Assembly (NCBI GenBank): GCA_025094145.1
Contig: JALLLS010000028.1
Span: forward strand, 248,001-312,000
DNA: 64,000 nucleotides
Source: Spinellus fusiger
Lineage: Eukaryota; Mucoromycota; Mucoromycetes; Mucorales; Phycomycetaceae
Direction: 5' to 3'
Position 1 is the first letter of the stretch. Every line of letters begins with the position of its first letter. The position numbers were made by a program, and so were the translations under genes. Below, in pieces: positions 1 to 10,714 of this stretch. The notes beneath the pieces are model-generated. The model saw nothing but the letters and a program-made list of their open reading frames with translations, had not been told where the DNA came from and searched no databases.

Positions 1-43
1 ACTGTAATTCAAGTAAGTAAAATTAAAGATCAAAACTGCTTAC

Positions 44-1324
44 GTGAAACAGGCGTGGCATCGCAACACCCAATTCTTGACTTTGGTGATTCTGTGTCCT
101 CCTGCTGAGACGAGGTTCATGTTCATTTGCAAAATGACATTCTGCATTGCGAAATCACTAGTTACACAGGCTACAGAGATACGCTTGGAACTTCGCATCT
201 CTTCAGGTGTGACTCCCAATTGAGCTGCTTGAAACTCTTCTACGTTCTCTGGTGTAATCCATTCACCAGCATCACTGTCATCATCTGTATACTCTTCTTG
301 AATAACAACATCCTCCAAGGTGTGAGTGAGATGTTCTACTGTAGTAGGTGTAGTCTCTACTGTAGTAGGTGTAGTCTCTACTGTAGTAGGTGTAGTCTCT
401 ACTGTAGCAGGTGTAGTCTCTACTGTAGTAGGTGTAGTCTCTACTGTAGCAGGTATAGTCTCTACTGTAGTAGGTGTAGTCTCTACTGTAGCAGGTGTAG
501 TCTCTACTGTAGCAGGTGTAGTCTCTACTGTAGCAGGTGCAGTCTCTACTGTAACAGGTGCAGTCTCTACAGTACCCTCTACTGGCTTGGTATCTTGGGA
601 CTGAACTGCTTTGGGGGCATGTGATGTCTTCTTTTTGTTCTGTTTACTAGGGTTGCTGGCTTTGCTAGGAGCTGGCTTGGTGGATTTCTTTCTTGTAGCA
701 ATTTCCCAACCATCTTCATCCACCAAAGGCTCAGGCTCTTGTATTAACTGCTTTTTGGTAGGAGGTGGTGGGGGTGCACTTGGCAATACACCAGAAGGTC
801 TTGTCTTTATTTATATAAATATATATAAAAAGATATTAGCTCAGATTGTCTATTTCCAACCTACCTTCACAGGCTCAGATCGAATGCCTTCACTTCCTGG
901 TGCCTTCATAGCAAATGTATGGGCCAAAGCAAGAACTTTCAAATCAGGAACAGAAAGAGAGGCATAATCACCAGTCTTTTTGGAAAACTCAACCACTGAT
1001 AAAAAGCTTAGAAGGGGGGAAAGTAGGACAGTACTCAAACATAAAACATGATAAGATGTTGTATGTGTATATATTACCAGCTTTCAATGATTCTTCAGTT
1101 GGCTGCCTCACTAATATCTCAAAGGGAAGACGAGTGAGATATTCCCGGGAATGGCTACTACGCACTTCTGCAAGTACTTCGGGACAAGTATAGAACTCTT
1201 CAGCAAGGTTTCTAAGAGAAAGACCATTGACAATTGCATTTGTATCAATAATAAGTGTTGTTATTTTGGGCGTGTTGATGGCTGACTGTGCTGAAGCCTT
1301 CTTGGGTTGATCTACTGCTGTCAT
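44..1324 (-). CDS. NOB1: NOB1, 20S pre-rRNA D-site endonuclease (partial, C-terminus off the left edge)
   Basis: Nob1 is the PIN-domain endonuclease that cleaves the D site of 20S pre-rRNA during final maturation of the small ribosomal subunit. Three exons can be read on the minus strand: 1324-1078, 995-865 and 804-44, with GT-AG introns and matching phases; 379 residues are visible. Exon 1 opens the PIN domain with the acidic motif IIDTNAIV (about residues 25-32) and CPEVLAEVR. Exon 2 has the family motif EFSKKTGDYASLSVPDLKVL. Exon 3 has a Lys/Pro-rich linker, eleven copies of a heptapeptide (TVETTPA/T), an acidic patch, and the first half of the zinc ribbon (RCHACF), where a GTAAGC donor at 43 begins an intron leading out of the window. 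The ATG at 1324 is the first in frame and precedes the PIN domain directly. A Tc1 transposon lies 171 bp upstream of the start. Confidence 0.93.
335..565 (-). repeat. 21-bp coding minisatellite in NOB1 (11 units)
   Basis: Eleven tandem 21-bp units (plus-strand consensus TCTACTGTAGTAGGTGTAGTC) with few substitutions. On the coding strand each encodes the heptapeptide TVETTPA/T. The array keeps the reading frame and sits in the linker between the PIN domain and the zinc ribbon, so unit number can vary without a frameshift. The open frames on the other strand through this array are by-products of the repeat. Confidence 0.95.
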
Positions 1325-1495
1325 GCTGTCGTTTCTACAAGGTAGTGTAAAAGCACAAAAAATAAGAGAAAAAATCAGCTCGTAGAGATACTAAGTCACA
1401 AAAAGAGTCACGGCTGACATAAGTTGCCTTTCTTATGTTTAAAAAGAATCCGACTATTTACAATTCCGACATATTTTTCCTACTTTCAGACTATA
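1325..1495. other. NOB1 upstream region, cut short by a transposon
   Basis: Only 171 bp separate the NOB1 start codon from the TA target site of the Tc1/mariner copy at 1496. The stretch is AT-rich and holds no other gene. The NOB1 promoter must lie here or within the transposon end. Confidence 0.5.
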
Positions 1496-3152
1496 CACTA
1501 TTTTCACTTATTATTGTCGCACTTTTAGAGAAAAATATGTCGCATTAATAAATTAAAACTTGACGTACTAATGGGATAAAAATGTCGCATTAATTAATTA
1601 AAATTTGGCATAGTAAAAGATTTAAAACTGGCGTATTCTAAGTACTTGGGGTTTTCTTACATTTTACTTTTCTTAAAAAATGAATAACATTGTGCACGAA
1701 GACGGCCAAGGAAATATCTATAATGATGAAGGCATAGCCGTTACAGTAGTGGAGATGGAGGTAGACGAGGAGACGTACCCCATTGAGACGGTTACAAATT
1801 TCGGGATGTACCTTGACCTCAAACCACCTGAGAAGCCAGAAAGAAGAACTGTACAACAATCCGTAGACAGAGATGTCAATAAGGACGAGGATAACAGAAC
1901 TCCTGGTATCCACAGGAATTACAAAGATTATGAGAAAGAGCAGTTATTTGTATTGGTTTATGAAAGGGGTATGAGCGTCAGAGCTGCTGCACTGAAACTT
2001 CAAATCCACCCACTCACTGCTCAGCGATGGTACTCAAACGATCAGCAGAACCCTCAGACATTCATTGCCAGAAAAGAAGGTAGTGGAAGGCCAGTCGGTA
2101 GACCAGCACTACTTGACGATAGCCATAAAAGATTCTTAGTCGATTTATTGAACGATCAGCCCTCTTTAGTCCTGGATCAAATGATGGAGAGTTTGAGAAC
2201 GTCTTTTATTGATTTAGAGATATCGAAAACAGCTCTACAATTTTGTCACCAAAAATTGTAAGATCAGTCTGAAAAGAGCCCATTTTCATTCAGTTGATCG
2301 TAATAGTCCTGAAAAGATCAAGAATCAAAAGGAGTGGGTACAGAAATGGATGGAGACAGACATGGACTACATGAGCAACTGTGTCTTTATAGATGAGACG
2401 GCATTCCACATCAACATGAAGCGTACTTTTGCTTGGTCAAAAGTAGGTACTTGTGCAGTAGTAAAAGTACCAAGAACGAGGGCTAAAACAACAACCATCC
2501 TGGGAGCAACATCTGCTCAAGGCCTTGTCAACATAAAAGTAAGACGGCCCCGAATGTTGCCTGTTTCAAAGAAGAGAAGAACTACTGGATCTAGTAGGCC
2601 TTCTCAAAAACAAAGCAAAGGCACTGTTACTGGCCACTATATCAATTTCTTGAGCGATACAATGGATGTCATGGACAATTTTCCAGATGTTTTCAAGGAT
2701 AATTACTTGATTATGGACAACGCCCCCATCCACATGAATGAAGACATTAAAAGCTTCATTGAAGGCCGTGGGTACAAGTGTGTTTATCTTCCCCCTTACT
2801 CACCAGAGTTGAATCCCATTGAGCAATTCTGGTCTGTTTGCAAAAGCAGGTTAAAAAGAGAAAGACTCTTGGAAGAAGAAACTCTGTCATCTAGAATCGC
2901 CGATGCATCTAACCAAGTTCTTCTCGGTGACCTCAGAGGGTTTTGCAAATACTCTGTCGATAGATTTGAGGATTGCTTACAAGAGAAGCCTCTTTAAAAA
3001 TAAAACATTTGTCGCATTTGTCGCATCCAACTTATACGCCATCTTTTAATTTATTAATGTGACAAGTTTTTTTCCACTTGTGCGCTAAGTTTTTTTCCAA
3101 AAGTGCGACAATTTTTTTTCCAAAAGTGCGACAATAATAAGTGAAAATAGTG
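1496..3152 (+). mobile_element. Tc1/mariner-type DNA transposon, family A copy 1
   Basis: The element is 1657 bp long and is flanked by TA on both sides (1494-1495 and 3153-3154), the duplicated target of the Tc1/mariner superfamily. Terminal inverted repeats start CACTATTTTCACTTATTATT and continue into GTCGCAC. Inside each end lie repeated TGTCGCA/TGCGACA motifs spaced in AT-rich DNA, arranged like transposase binding sites. It contains one transposase region. A second copy in inverted orientation (11943-13600) differs in length by one base, so transposition was recent. Confidence 0.95.
1680..2997 (+). pseudogene. Tc1/mariner transposase, family A copy 1, with one frame break
   Basis: This encodes a DDE transposase that would cut and paste the surrounding element. 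The first frame (1680-2261) gives an acidic N-terminus, then a helix-turn-helix segment (VRAAALKLQIHPLTAQRW). The second frame (2350-2997 as an ATG-led ORF, readable from about 2218) gives the catalytic core: first Asp in VFIDETAF, second in LIMDNAPIH, Glu in ELNPIEQFW. Between them the frame moves by +1, somewhere between 2218 and 2258; the +1 frame then reads the family-typical SLKRAHFHSVDRNSPEKI. A splice that removes the KRAHFH stretch would give a stop, so an intron is unlikely. The copy at 12098-13415 has the same break. Either both descend from one broken copy moved in trans, or the shift is programmed. Confidence 0.85.
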
Positions 3153-4137
3153 TACATTGCTATGAATGTAATTAAGAATTGCTTATAAACAAAGATTAAA
3201 CACTCAGTCGATAGAAGAAGATAAATTATTAATATATAGTCAAGTGTTTTATCTACACACCAGGAGATTTTTCTGGCCTTTAAGCGGTGATATATCCTTC
3301 CTTTTACGTCAAAAAATACTTTGCCTTTTTATGTGTCTGTGTTTAAAATCAAAGGTTTGCAAGTATCCAAATAATTATTTCCTTTTGTGGATACCTCAAT
3401 ATCAAATTGTATTATCAGTAAAATATACTGTTTATGAATAGAATTGTTTATTGTAATAATATAGCTAATAATACTGTAGCTAATAATATACTATTACTAT
3501 AGCCACTGCTGTTCTAGGCATATTCCTTCACAGCAATAGAATTTAAACCCTAAAATCCTTGTGTTTTATCCTTGGAAGATAGATAACTATACTTAGGAGT
3601 ATACCCTAGACACTCTAGACAGTATAGAAGGAAGAAAAGACCACCTGGGACTGACTTGAGGAAGAGTATTAAACTAATAACAGGAGAGTGTATTATTAAT
3701 AACTTAATCAAGAGAAATAGTATGCCTACCTTGTACTTAATACTTGTCTTGAAGATAATAAGCCATACATTGTCTATTAGAAGAAGAGTCAGTACTATGT
3801 CTTGTGGATTACAATGATCTCAAGCCCAGAGGAAGATATTGTTTACCTTCTTATCACTAGAATAGTCCTTGGTGGTGTCTATCACTTCCTTCTATTGTTT
3901 CTCTTTGTTAATAATAACACATTACTTTGCTTATTTATGCTCATCTTGACAAGTAGTTAAGTATCAAGTTGCATAGACAGTGTGAGAAATGACAGAATAA
4001 TAACAAGACCAAAGAATAGAAAATGTTTTCATTCTGGTGAGGTATACACTTTAGCCCTCACTTTCTAATAATTTATTAAGTCAAAATTCACAAGTCAAAC
4101 AACTCTCTTTCTAACTTTCATTAAAATCTCATTTACC

Positions 4138-6734
4138 ATGTCTTTCACTACCTTCATATTCAAGAACAATCAAATATTTGCCTGCTCACTCTGCCAGAAG
4201 ACATTTAAAACTAAAAAAAATTATGAAAGAACACACTACCACCCACAACATGTAAGATTAATCTCAAGTCTAAAAGTAATGTTGCTCATTCTTTACTTTG
4301 AATAGTCCCATGGCTGAGTCTTCTTCTTGGTATTTATTATAGAAATAGAGGCATAGAATAATAAGAACCAAACTAATCATGCTTTATTGCTATTGTCTAC
4401 ATACCTCTCTGCCATCACCACAGTCTTCCGTGTAGAAGAGGATTCAGACAATGACCGAGAGTTTATCAATGAAGCTGAAGAAGTGCTTGGAGAGGAACCT
4501 CTTTGGGCTGCTGGAGAAGAAGAGTTCGACAGCAACAGTAACGCTTTTGAGGCGACTGCATTTGTGGACGGTGTCTTCCCATTTGCAACTAGATTAGAAA
4601 TGATCTTTCATCATTTCTTTTCTGAGAATGAGAGTTGTTTCTCAAAGACACTTGCGGGAAAGGTTATGTCTTTGTGCCAGGACGTAAGGGATGCCACTCT
4701 TGCCAATCCTCGGGAGAAGATACCTGCCTTGGACAGGGTTCTCAACCTCGACAAGAGAGCAAAGAACAATGTTCCCAAGTTCCCTACCACCACTCACCAA
4801 GTTACAGTGGTTGAGACATGCAAAGGCTTGCCCCCCACCACCAATATTCACGAGTTCTTCATGAACAAGCCCTCTCAGCACTTGAGGCTCCTCACCGTCA
4901 ACCCCCTCAAAACATCAATGCTCTCTGCCTTGCCAGACAGAACACCCAACCAAAGTGTTTTGCCACAACAAGGTGGAAAGTGGAAGACTCACCCACTGTT
5001 CCATCACCCAATGGTAACTGTTACCATTAACAGTGCCTCTATTGATCTCTCGGTTGGAGATATTGTGTGCACCTCTCCTGGTGAAAAAAACAACAACAAC
5101 AACATACAAGCTCGCCTCTTTCTTCACACCAAGTGGTAGATTGATGGCTGAAGCTTATGAAGAAGCACCTGGTTTCTCTTTTGACAGTAACATTGTCATT
5201 CTAGACATTGTTAGTGATATTCAATTTCCCACCCACTTAGAGTCACCACCAACCCCAATAGACAGTTCATGCCAGTGAAAATTGTGCCTCTGAACTTGTT
5301 CTCAGATGACACAAGTGGAAACACTACTAAGAAGTGGAATAAGTTCAAGAGTTAGGTTATGTCACTTGCAGCAATGCCTCTTAAAGAGAAGAACAAGATC
5401 GAGAATATGTTCTTTCTTTGCACAAGTAACAAGTTGTCGGCAATGGAGATGATTCCGGAGCTGTTAAAGGACCTCGAGGTGTTGGAGAGAGGCGTCGAGA
5501 TGTTCGATGTGGAGTTTAGAGAATCTGTCCTTGTTGTTGGAGTACTTCACCTCATCATGACAGACAATCCCATGCATGCGGCGATTGCATGTAGTCTTGG
5601 TGCCAAGGCCAGGCTCCCATGCAGAAAGTGCTACTGGAGGAATGAAGGTGGAAGTGCAGTAGTAGATAGTGCTCCTGCCAGAAGAATAGAAGAGTTGGTG
5701 GAGATGTTCCAACGTTGTGATAGCAACCCGAACAATGCCAGCCTCAGAAGTAACCCCAATACTGGCTATAAGCTAACTGGTGGTGAAGCCCTCTTGTTTC
5801 TCTAGTCGTGGGATCCCTTCAAGGATTGCCCGGTAGAAATCTTGCACACCATCCTCCTTGGTTTGCAAAGAATCTTGTGATTGGCATGGTGCCATTTTAT
5901 ACCGAAAAAGAAGTGAAGCACTTGGAAGAAGGCTTCTTTCACTACAACTCGAAGGCTTTCACAAGAAAGCATCGCACAACTTTTCGTCTCTGTGGCTCAT
6001 ATCTCGGAAGAGATTTTAAGATCATTGTACAGCAGATGCCTACCATCCTGTATGACCTGACCCAGAGAAGACTCATCAGCAACAACAGCTCAAAAGCAAT
6101 TATGAATAGTTGCTTTTGTGAAGCTTGGCTCTCTCGTCCTGTTCTTTATATGCAAAGAATCAATGTTTCTCTGGACATCTACATGAACAAGGTGATATAT
6201 TACACGCAAGAGTTGGTTGCTGCAATCATCCAGTATGATGCCCTGTCAGCCCCAAAGAAGACAGTGAAGAAGACGATTATTAGCAGCACTTCAAAGATGC
6301 ATCTTCTTCATTATTTGCATGAAGACATCTTGCGTTTTGGATCTCCCATCCGCTATGAGACTGAGAGAGGAGAGCAGTATAACAAGTTCATCAGAGAACA
6401 TATACTGCATACCAACCGCCAATTGCCCTCCCGTGATGTTGCCATTTCTTTTGGGAAGAAATGCATTTCCATGCACATCTTTCAAGGTGGATACTGGCAG
6501 GTGTCTGGTCATGGTGGTCCCCTTACTGCTGGTGCCGAGGTAAAGCTGTTCCAACAGTTCCGTCCTCTTGTTCTCTCCCGTGAGCTTGATGAAAACAACA
6601 GCAGCTCCAAAAGCATTGTTGTTGGTCTGGCTGGTCTCTTTTCCTTTTCTTCTGGTGCTTCCCCCGTCTTTGGTGAGATCGTTGCCATTGACAGAAAAAA
6701 GAATATGGCTATCATTGTGCCATACAACTTTTAA
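4138..6734 (+). pseudogene. Plavaka-like transposase with N-terminal C2H2 finger, broken
   Basis: Exon 1 (4138-4251) encodes a C2H2 finger (CSLCQKTF ... HYHPQH) and ends at a GTAAG donor. The main body starts near 4420. Its frame changes in an AAC-repeat tract near 5095. Further on are the segments SDDTSGN..KKWNKF and DNPMHAAIACSLGAKARLPCR, the motif DPFKDCPVEILHTILLG (5808-5870), and an open C-terminal stretch to 6734 (YETERGEQYNKFIREH). These fit transposase-like proteins of Plavaka/Tnp2 type in zygomycete genomes. In-frame stops occur at 5353 (TAG), 5803 (TAG) and 5878 (TGA), and a frameshift follows the last. At least the first and third fall where Trp (TGG) is expected. The gene cannot make a full protein. 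A related copy lies on the minus strand at 17.7-18.7 kb. Confidence 0.75.
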
Positions 6735-7096
6735 TTAGCCTCTGATCAAACTCCATCTACCCACCCGCAATATCTTACCTTGACTGTAGAAAGTCCCAAC
6801 TCTCACACTCTTTTTTCCTTGGGTCAAAAGGATAGCATTGGAAATAGTGTTGTCTTTCCCTTGAACACTACAGTTGTGGTAAATTTTTATGATGTAGTAG
6901 CTGTAGAGGCAGTTGACATTCAGTCAATAAATGAATACACTGTACTCAATGTAGGCAAGTTTGGTTCTATTTTATGGACAATAGTTACTAGAGTTAATTC
7001 AGTATGTGTTCTATAGTAAATATTTTTTAAACATTGTTACGCTGCAAATGCTGTGGGCTTAAGGATAACACATTATGTTAAACAATAAATGCAGTG

Positions 7097-7351
7097 TGTC
7101 GTCTTTAGGTTCTTAGGCCAAAGGTATACGGAACAGTAGAACTTGTAGTTAAACTCTGTTGTTTATTGAATGGAATTACTACGTCTTTTATACTTTTTCT
7201 AATGGTATAGATTCTGGGATATTCTCTCAAAATACTATGAACTATCGATATCCCTTAATATTCAATAGAGTCCTCTTCTTAGTTTAGTAATAAATGAGTC
7301 CTAATTCCCAAAAGAGTGATTCTTCCAATTATGGGAAAAGTCTTTACGACA
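7097..7351. mobile_element. Solo LTR, copy 1
   Basis: A 255-bp sequence begins TGTCGTC and ends TTACGACA (inverted TGTCGT/ACGACA termini), flanked by the 4-bp duplication AGTG (7093-7096 and 7352-7355). The empty site is visible in related elements (for example 24600: atgcagtgaccgag). It contains a TATA-like TTTTATACTTTTTC. A similar 256-bp copy lies at 48512-48767. No internal retrotransposon sequence remains. TG...CA ends and a short target duplication are typical of LTR retrotransposons. Confidence 0.82.
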
Positions 7352-7816
7352 AGTGACTGGGTTGTGATATTGGGATGATTCTGGATCTATCTTTTGTCTA
7401 CAGCCAATTCTATACTTTCTAATTGCAAAGTCAATAGCTGTTGCTAAAACAAGCAAGTACAGTTTGAAATAACCCATTTAGACAGTGAAAAAGCATTTTA
7501 AAACACATTAGCCAATCATAAGAATATTGCAATTTTATTCTCAGTATATTTTCTTATATATCCCAATAATCTCCTGGTGTAATTTGCCATTTCTGTTGAT
7601 TTTACCGATTATTTTCTGAGTTCCCGTATCTTGGAATAATAAAGTTATACTTGTACTTTGAGCAACTTTTTTATTTTTATACAGAGAGACTATTTAAAGT
7701 AATTTATCATAGTTAATTTAGTACATAGTTATACAGAAAATATGCTTATCTTTTTTTTCTAGAGATTAAAATGAGTTGATCAAAAGATAGTATAGCCAGT
7801 ATTTTTATACAACAGC

Positions 7817-8035
7817 TACACACCAGGAGATTTTTCTGGCCTTTAAGCGGTGATATTTCCTTCCTTTTATATCTAAAAATATTTTGCCCTTTTATGGAAC
7901 TGTATTTAAAATCAAAAGGTTTGTGGATATCCAAATTATTATTTCCTTTTGTGGAATATCTCAATATCAAATTGTATTATCAATAGAATATATTGTTTAT
8001 GAATAAAACTGTTGATGATAATATTATAGCTAATA
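7817..8035 (+). repeat. Left-end fragment of type I terminal-repeat element
   Basis: Begins TACACACCAGGAGATTTTTC and follows the same left-end sequence as the element at 3254 (AAAATCAAAAGGTTTG, ATATCAAATTGTATTATCAA). It is interrupted at 8035 by a Tc1/mariner insertion, beyond which the family sequence does not clearly resume. Confidence 0.8.
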
Positions 8036-9392
8036 CAGTCACAACATTAGAAAGGGTACGATTTCTCTTTTTTGAAATCCTGAAAAAACATGCTTTATGG
8101 ATATAAATGTTATGACCTCAAAACACATACTAATGACTTCAAATTCAACACAAAGTTAGTTTAACATATTGTTTATAGTAATGTATATATATAAAAGTTT
8201 TTATTTAATATTTTGTTGGGCCACCTTTGGCATCAATAACTGCCTGGCAGCGATCCTTCATTGAGCCAACTAAACGTTCGGCAAGATCAACGTGGATATT
8301 TCCCCAAGCTTCTTCTAAAGCTGTCTTGAGCTCATCGATATTATTAATACCGGCTCTCTTGTCATTGATAAGCTTATCAAGACAGCTCCAGAGATGTTCG
8401 ATGGGGTTGAGATCAGGACTTTGGGCAGGCCAGTAATCAAAGATCTAAATTTGATGTGTCTCTTTTCCACCATGTTGTATAGCCACCTGTATGGCAGCTA
8501 GCCCCATTTTCTTGGAATATAAAGTCCATGTTCTCTTTCTCATTCAATTCAATGAACCACGGCAGAAAGCTTCCTGCCAAAATGTTGACATACACGTCCT
8601 GATTTACACTGCCATCAATAAAGACCAAAGGCCCAAAAGACCCAAATCCACCCGCCCAGAAACATCTCCAGATCATTAGGCTACCTTTCTCCTCATTTGG
8701 TTGTAGGTACACTATGAACAGCCTTATCTCTCTCTCTGATCTTTAGAATAACTTTGATTCCTCCCTGGTAACCCTCTACTTCAAACCGTGACTCATCAGA
8801 CCATATGACGCGTCTCCAGTCCCCATGAGTCCAATTGACCCGTTCCTTTGCCCAACAAAGTCTTTTCTTCATGTTTTTTCTTCAGAAAACCTTGGCTTGT
8901 GTGCTGCGAAGTAGGAACCAAACCCAATCTGATGTATATATCTGATGAATGTTGCTCTACAGATGATTATCTGATGTGCCTTAAGTTCAAAATTTATGAA
9001 GTTATAGGAGGCAAATGAGTTGCCTCTTAGAATGGCCTCAAGTCGTCTGAGGTCTCTCTCGTCTAGTTTTTTTGGGTACACCAGAACTAGGTCTTGGTAG
9101 AGGTGTACCATTAGTCATGATTCTACTAATAATTTTTTGGACAGTAGACTTGCTAATGCCAACGACCTTTGAAATGCTACCCATGGAGTATTTTTCTTTT
9201 TCTAAGCCAATAAAACCCTCATTACTCTATTTTCTTTAATCCTATCATAAAATCTATAGTTTCTAGTTGAGGATTCTGCGTTTGACATTTGAAATTGCTT
9301 AATGGAATGTGATTCTGTGGTAAAAAGAAGAAGAATCATGATTAAAATTGTATAAATTAGGGAGTCGTATACTTTCTAATGTTGTGTGACTG
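8036..9392 (-). mobile_element. Tc1/mariner-type transposon, family B (decayed)
   Basis: A 1357-bp element flanked by TA (8034-8035, 9393-9394). The inverted ends are CAGTCACAACATTAGAAAG and its complement CTTTCTAATGTTGTGTGACTG. It was inserted into the left-end fragment of a type I element, which gives the order of insertion. A detached copy of its terminus occurs at 13603. Confidence 0.9.
8205..9288 (-). pseudogene. Tc1/mariner transposase, family B, broken
   Basis: Minus-strand Tc1-type transposase in several frames. It starts near 9288 (MSNAESSTRNYRFYD). Recognisable parts are the DNA-binding half (ERDLRRLEAILRGN), a catalytic-core piece at 8712-8437 (FGPLVFIDGSVNQDVYVNIL, with the second catalytic Asp position changed to FQENGASCHT), and the C-terminal NPIEHLWSCLDKLI followed by ERLVGSMKDRCQAVIDAKGG (8420-8205). 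Several frameshifts and stops make it inactive. Confidence 0.8.
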
Positions 9393-10710
9393 TAATAACG
9401 TAATACGTGTCCTTACCTTCCACTTGGTGCCTATATTGCTCAATCGTGATTTACTAGTTCACCGGGGGAAAAGCCTTTTATTATTATTCTTGTAGACAAC
9501 CATAAGTTATAGCCTTGTTTTCTAGTTCTATTTCAGTGACGCTACCAAATTACTATTTGCTACTAATAAACAGACATCTTCTAAGACATCCAGGCAAATA
9601 AGGTGGTCAAACTGCCCCATCTCACACTCCTTTTAATGTCATGCAACTTATTTCCCGTAGTTCTTAGTGTTCGGATTATCTTCTGAAATAAGAATGAAAT
9701 ATATTGATTTGGCATTCAAATATTCTAAGACATCTTGCGAATAATACTAAACTTGAGGAATGAACTTTACTACTTGAATTGTCCTATGATATTAATATTG
9801 TCTTGATCAAAAGTCTATTTAGTAAATACCTTTAGTTAACTTTATACTAAAAGAGATGTCAGTATTTTTTTTTAATGTTTGTCGTATTTGTCGTAAATAT
9901 AAGACAATTTATTCTGAAAAATATGACAGTTTTTTAAAAATAAAGTGTGACAGAAATTTGTGAAGATAGTTTATAATGTTATTATGAATAATCTAATGAT
10001 GACAAAAGTAATTTCAATTATTGAATATACAAATTATAATCATAAAATTCATATTATTATTATATTTCTGGTGCTGTGCTTTGTCATTTGTGAGTTGAGC
10101 ATTATGTACACCTTATGGTAGTCTATGATATAGTGATAATATATATAATAATACCCCAAATTCATAATAGAAAAATATGATTAGAATGAAGAAACATAGG
10201 GAAATAAAAATCATAAACTCACAGCAACTGGATACAGGATATAATGACAGATATTTTCCTATATCAATTGGAACACCAAAGAAGGATACTTTCAGCAGTA
10301 TTAACAAACCGGGCCAGAGATCTTGATAATGAATTGAAGAACCACCACACAGAACGGGATATTTAGACAATATTCAATTCAGCATATAGTTTCTGAAGGC
10401 ACAGAAACAATCAGAAACAGGGCCGTGGGTACTTGTGATCAAACAATCTGAATTCAAAGAAGATTTTCCATTTGACTGATGAGATGATCCCAGAAACAAG
10501 AAGATAAAGATGCTAAGGATATCCAGAAAAAAATCATTTAAATAGTTGCTGTGTCTCCTTGTGCATGCACAATAATAGAATAATCAGGCTTTAAGCGGAT
10601 AATCAGTTGGTGTTATGACCAAAAAGGTTTTTCGGCTAAATATGAGACAGTTTAACAAAGGATATATCTGGTTTTTCTTTCCCCCTATATTCACTAAACT
10701 GAAAGTAGTA
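9393..10710. other. No gene; old transposon debris
   Basis: No supportable gene. The only recognisable sequence is a decayed right terminus of Tc1 family A at about 9865-9972. A short minus-strand frame at 10113-10370 has no recognisable content. Confidence 0.5.
9865..9972 (+). repeat. Relic right terminus of Tc1 family A
   Basis: The sequence GTTTGTCGTATTTGTCG ... AAAGTGTGACAG ... TTTGTGAAGATAGTTTATA follows the right end of the 1496 and 11943 elements step by step, with several C-to-T or G-to-A differences (for example GTGCGACA to GTGTGACA). No left end remains nearby. Confidence 0.6.
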
Positions 10711-10714
10711 GATC

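Larger units (their letters stand above)
3254..7580 (+). mobile_element. Decayed Plavaka-like (CACTA/KDZ-related) DNA transposon, type I ends
   Basis: The left end TACACACCAGGAGATTTTTC (3254) and the inverted right end AATCTCCTGGTGT (ending near 7580) bound 4.3 kb that contains a decayed transposase gene with an N-terminal zinc finger. The left 700 bp and right 500 bp are shared with the other terminal-repeat elements in this window (7817, 11371, 13727, 23605, 28794, 48268), most of which lack the transposase. A solo LTR (7097-7351) is inserted near the right end. The two ends match imperfectly (CTACACACC against TTACACC), so they may come from different copies. The Plavaka assignment rests on remembered family motifs. 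Confidence 0.7.

Noticed and set aside
335..565. Array considered as a CRISPR
   Set aside because: Units are contiguous with no spacers, and it lies inside a eukaryotic coding exon. No CRISPR array is present in the window.
326..604. Plus-strand open frames of Val/Ser/Thr or Cys/Ser/Leu repeats across the NOB1 minisatellite
   Set aside because: They are antisense to the coding 21-bp array of NOB1. A repeat length divisible by three keeps all frames open by chance.
2252..2300. Short intron (GTAAGA...TTCAG) joining the two halves of the Tc1 family A transposase
   Set aside because: Its removal leads to an immediate stop and would delete the conserved KRAHFH segment, which is open in the +1 frame. 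A frameshift is the simpler reading.
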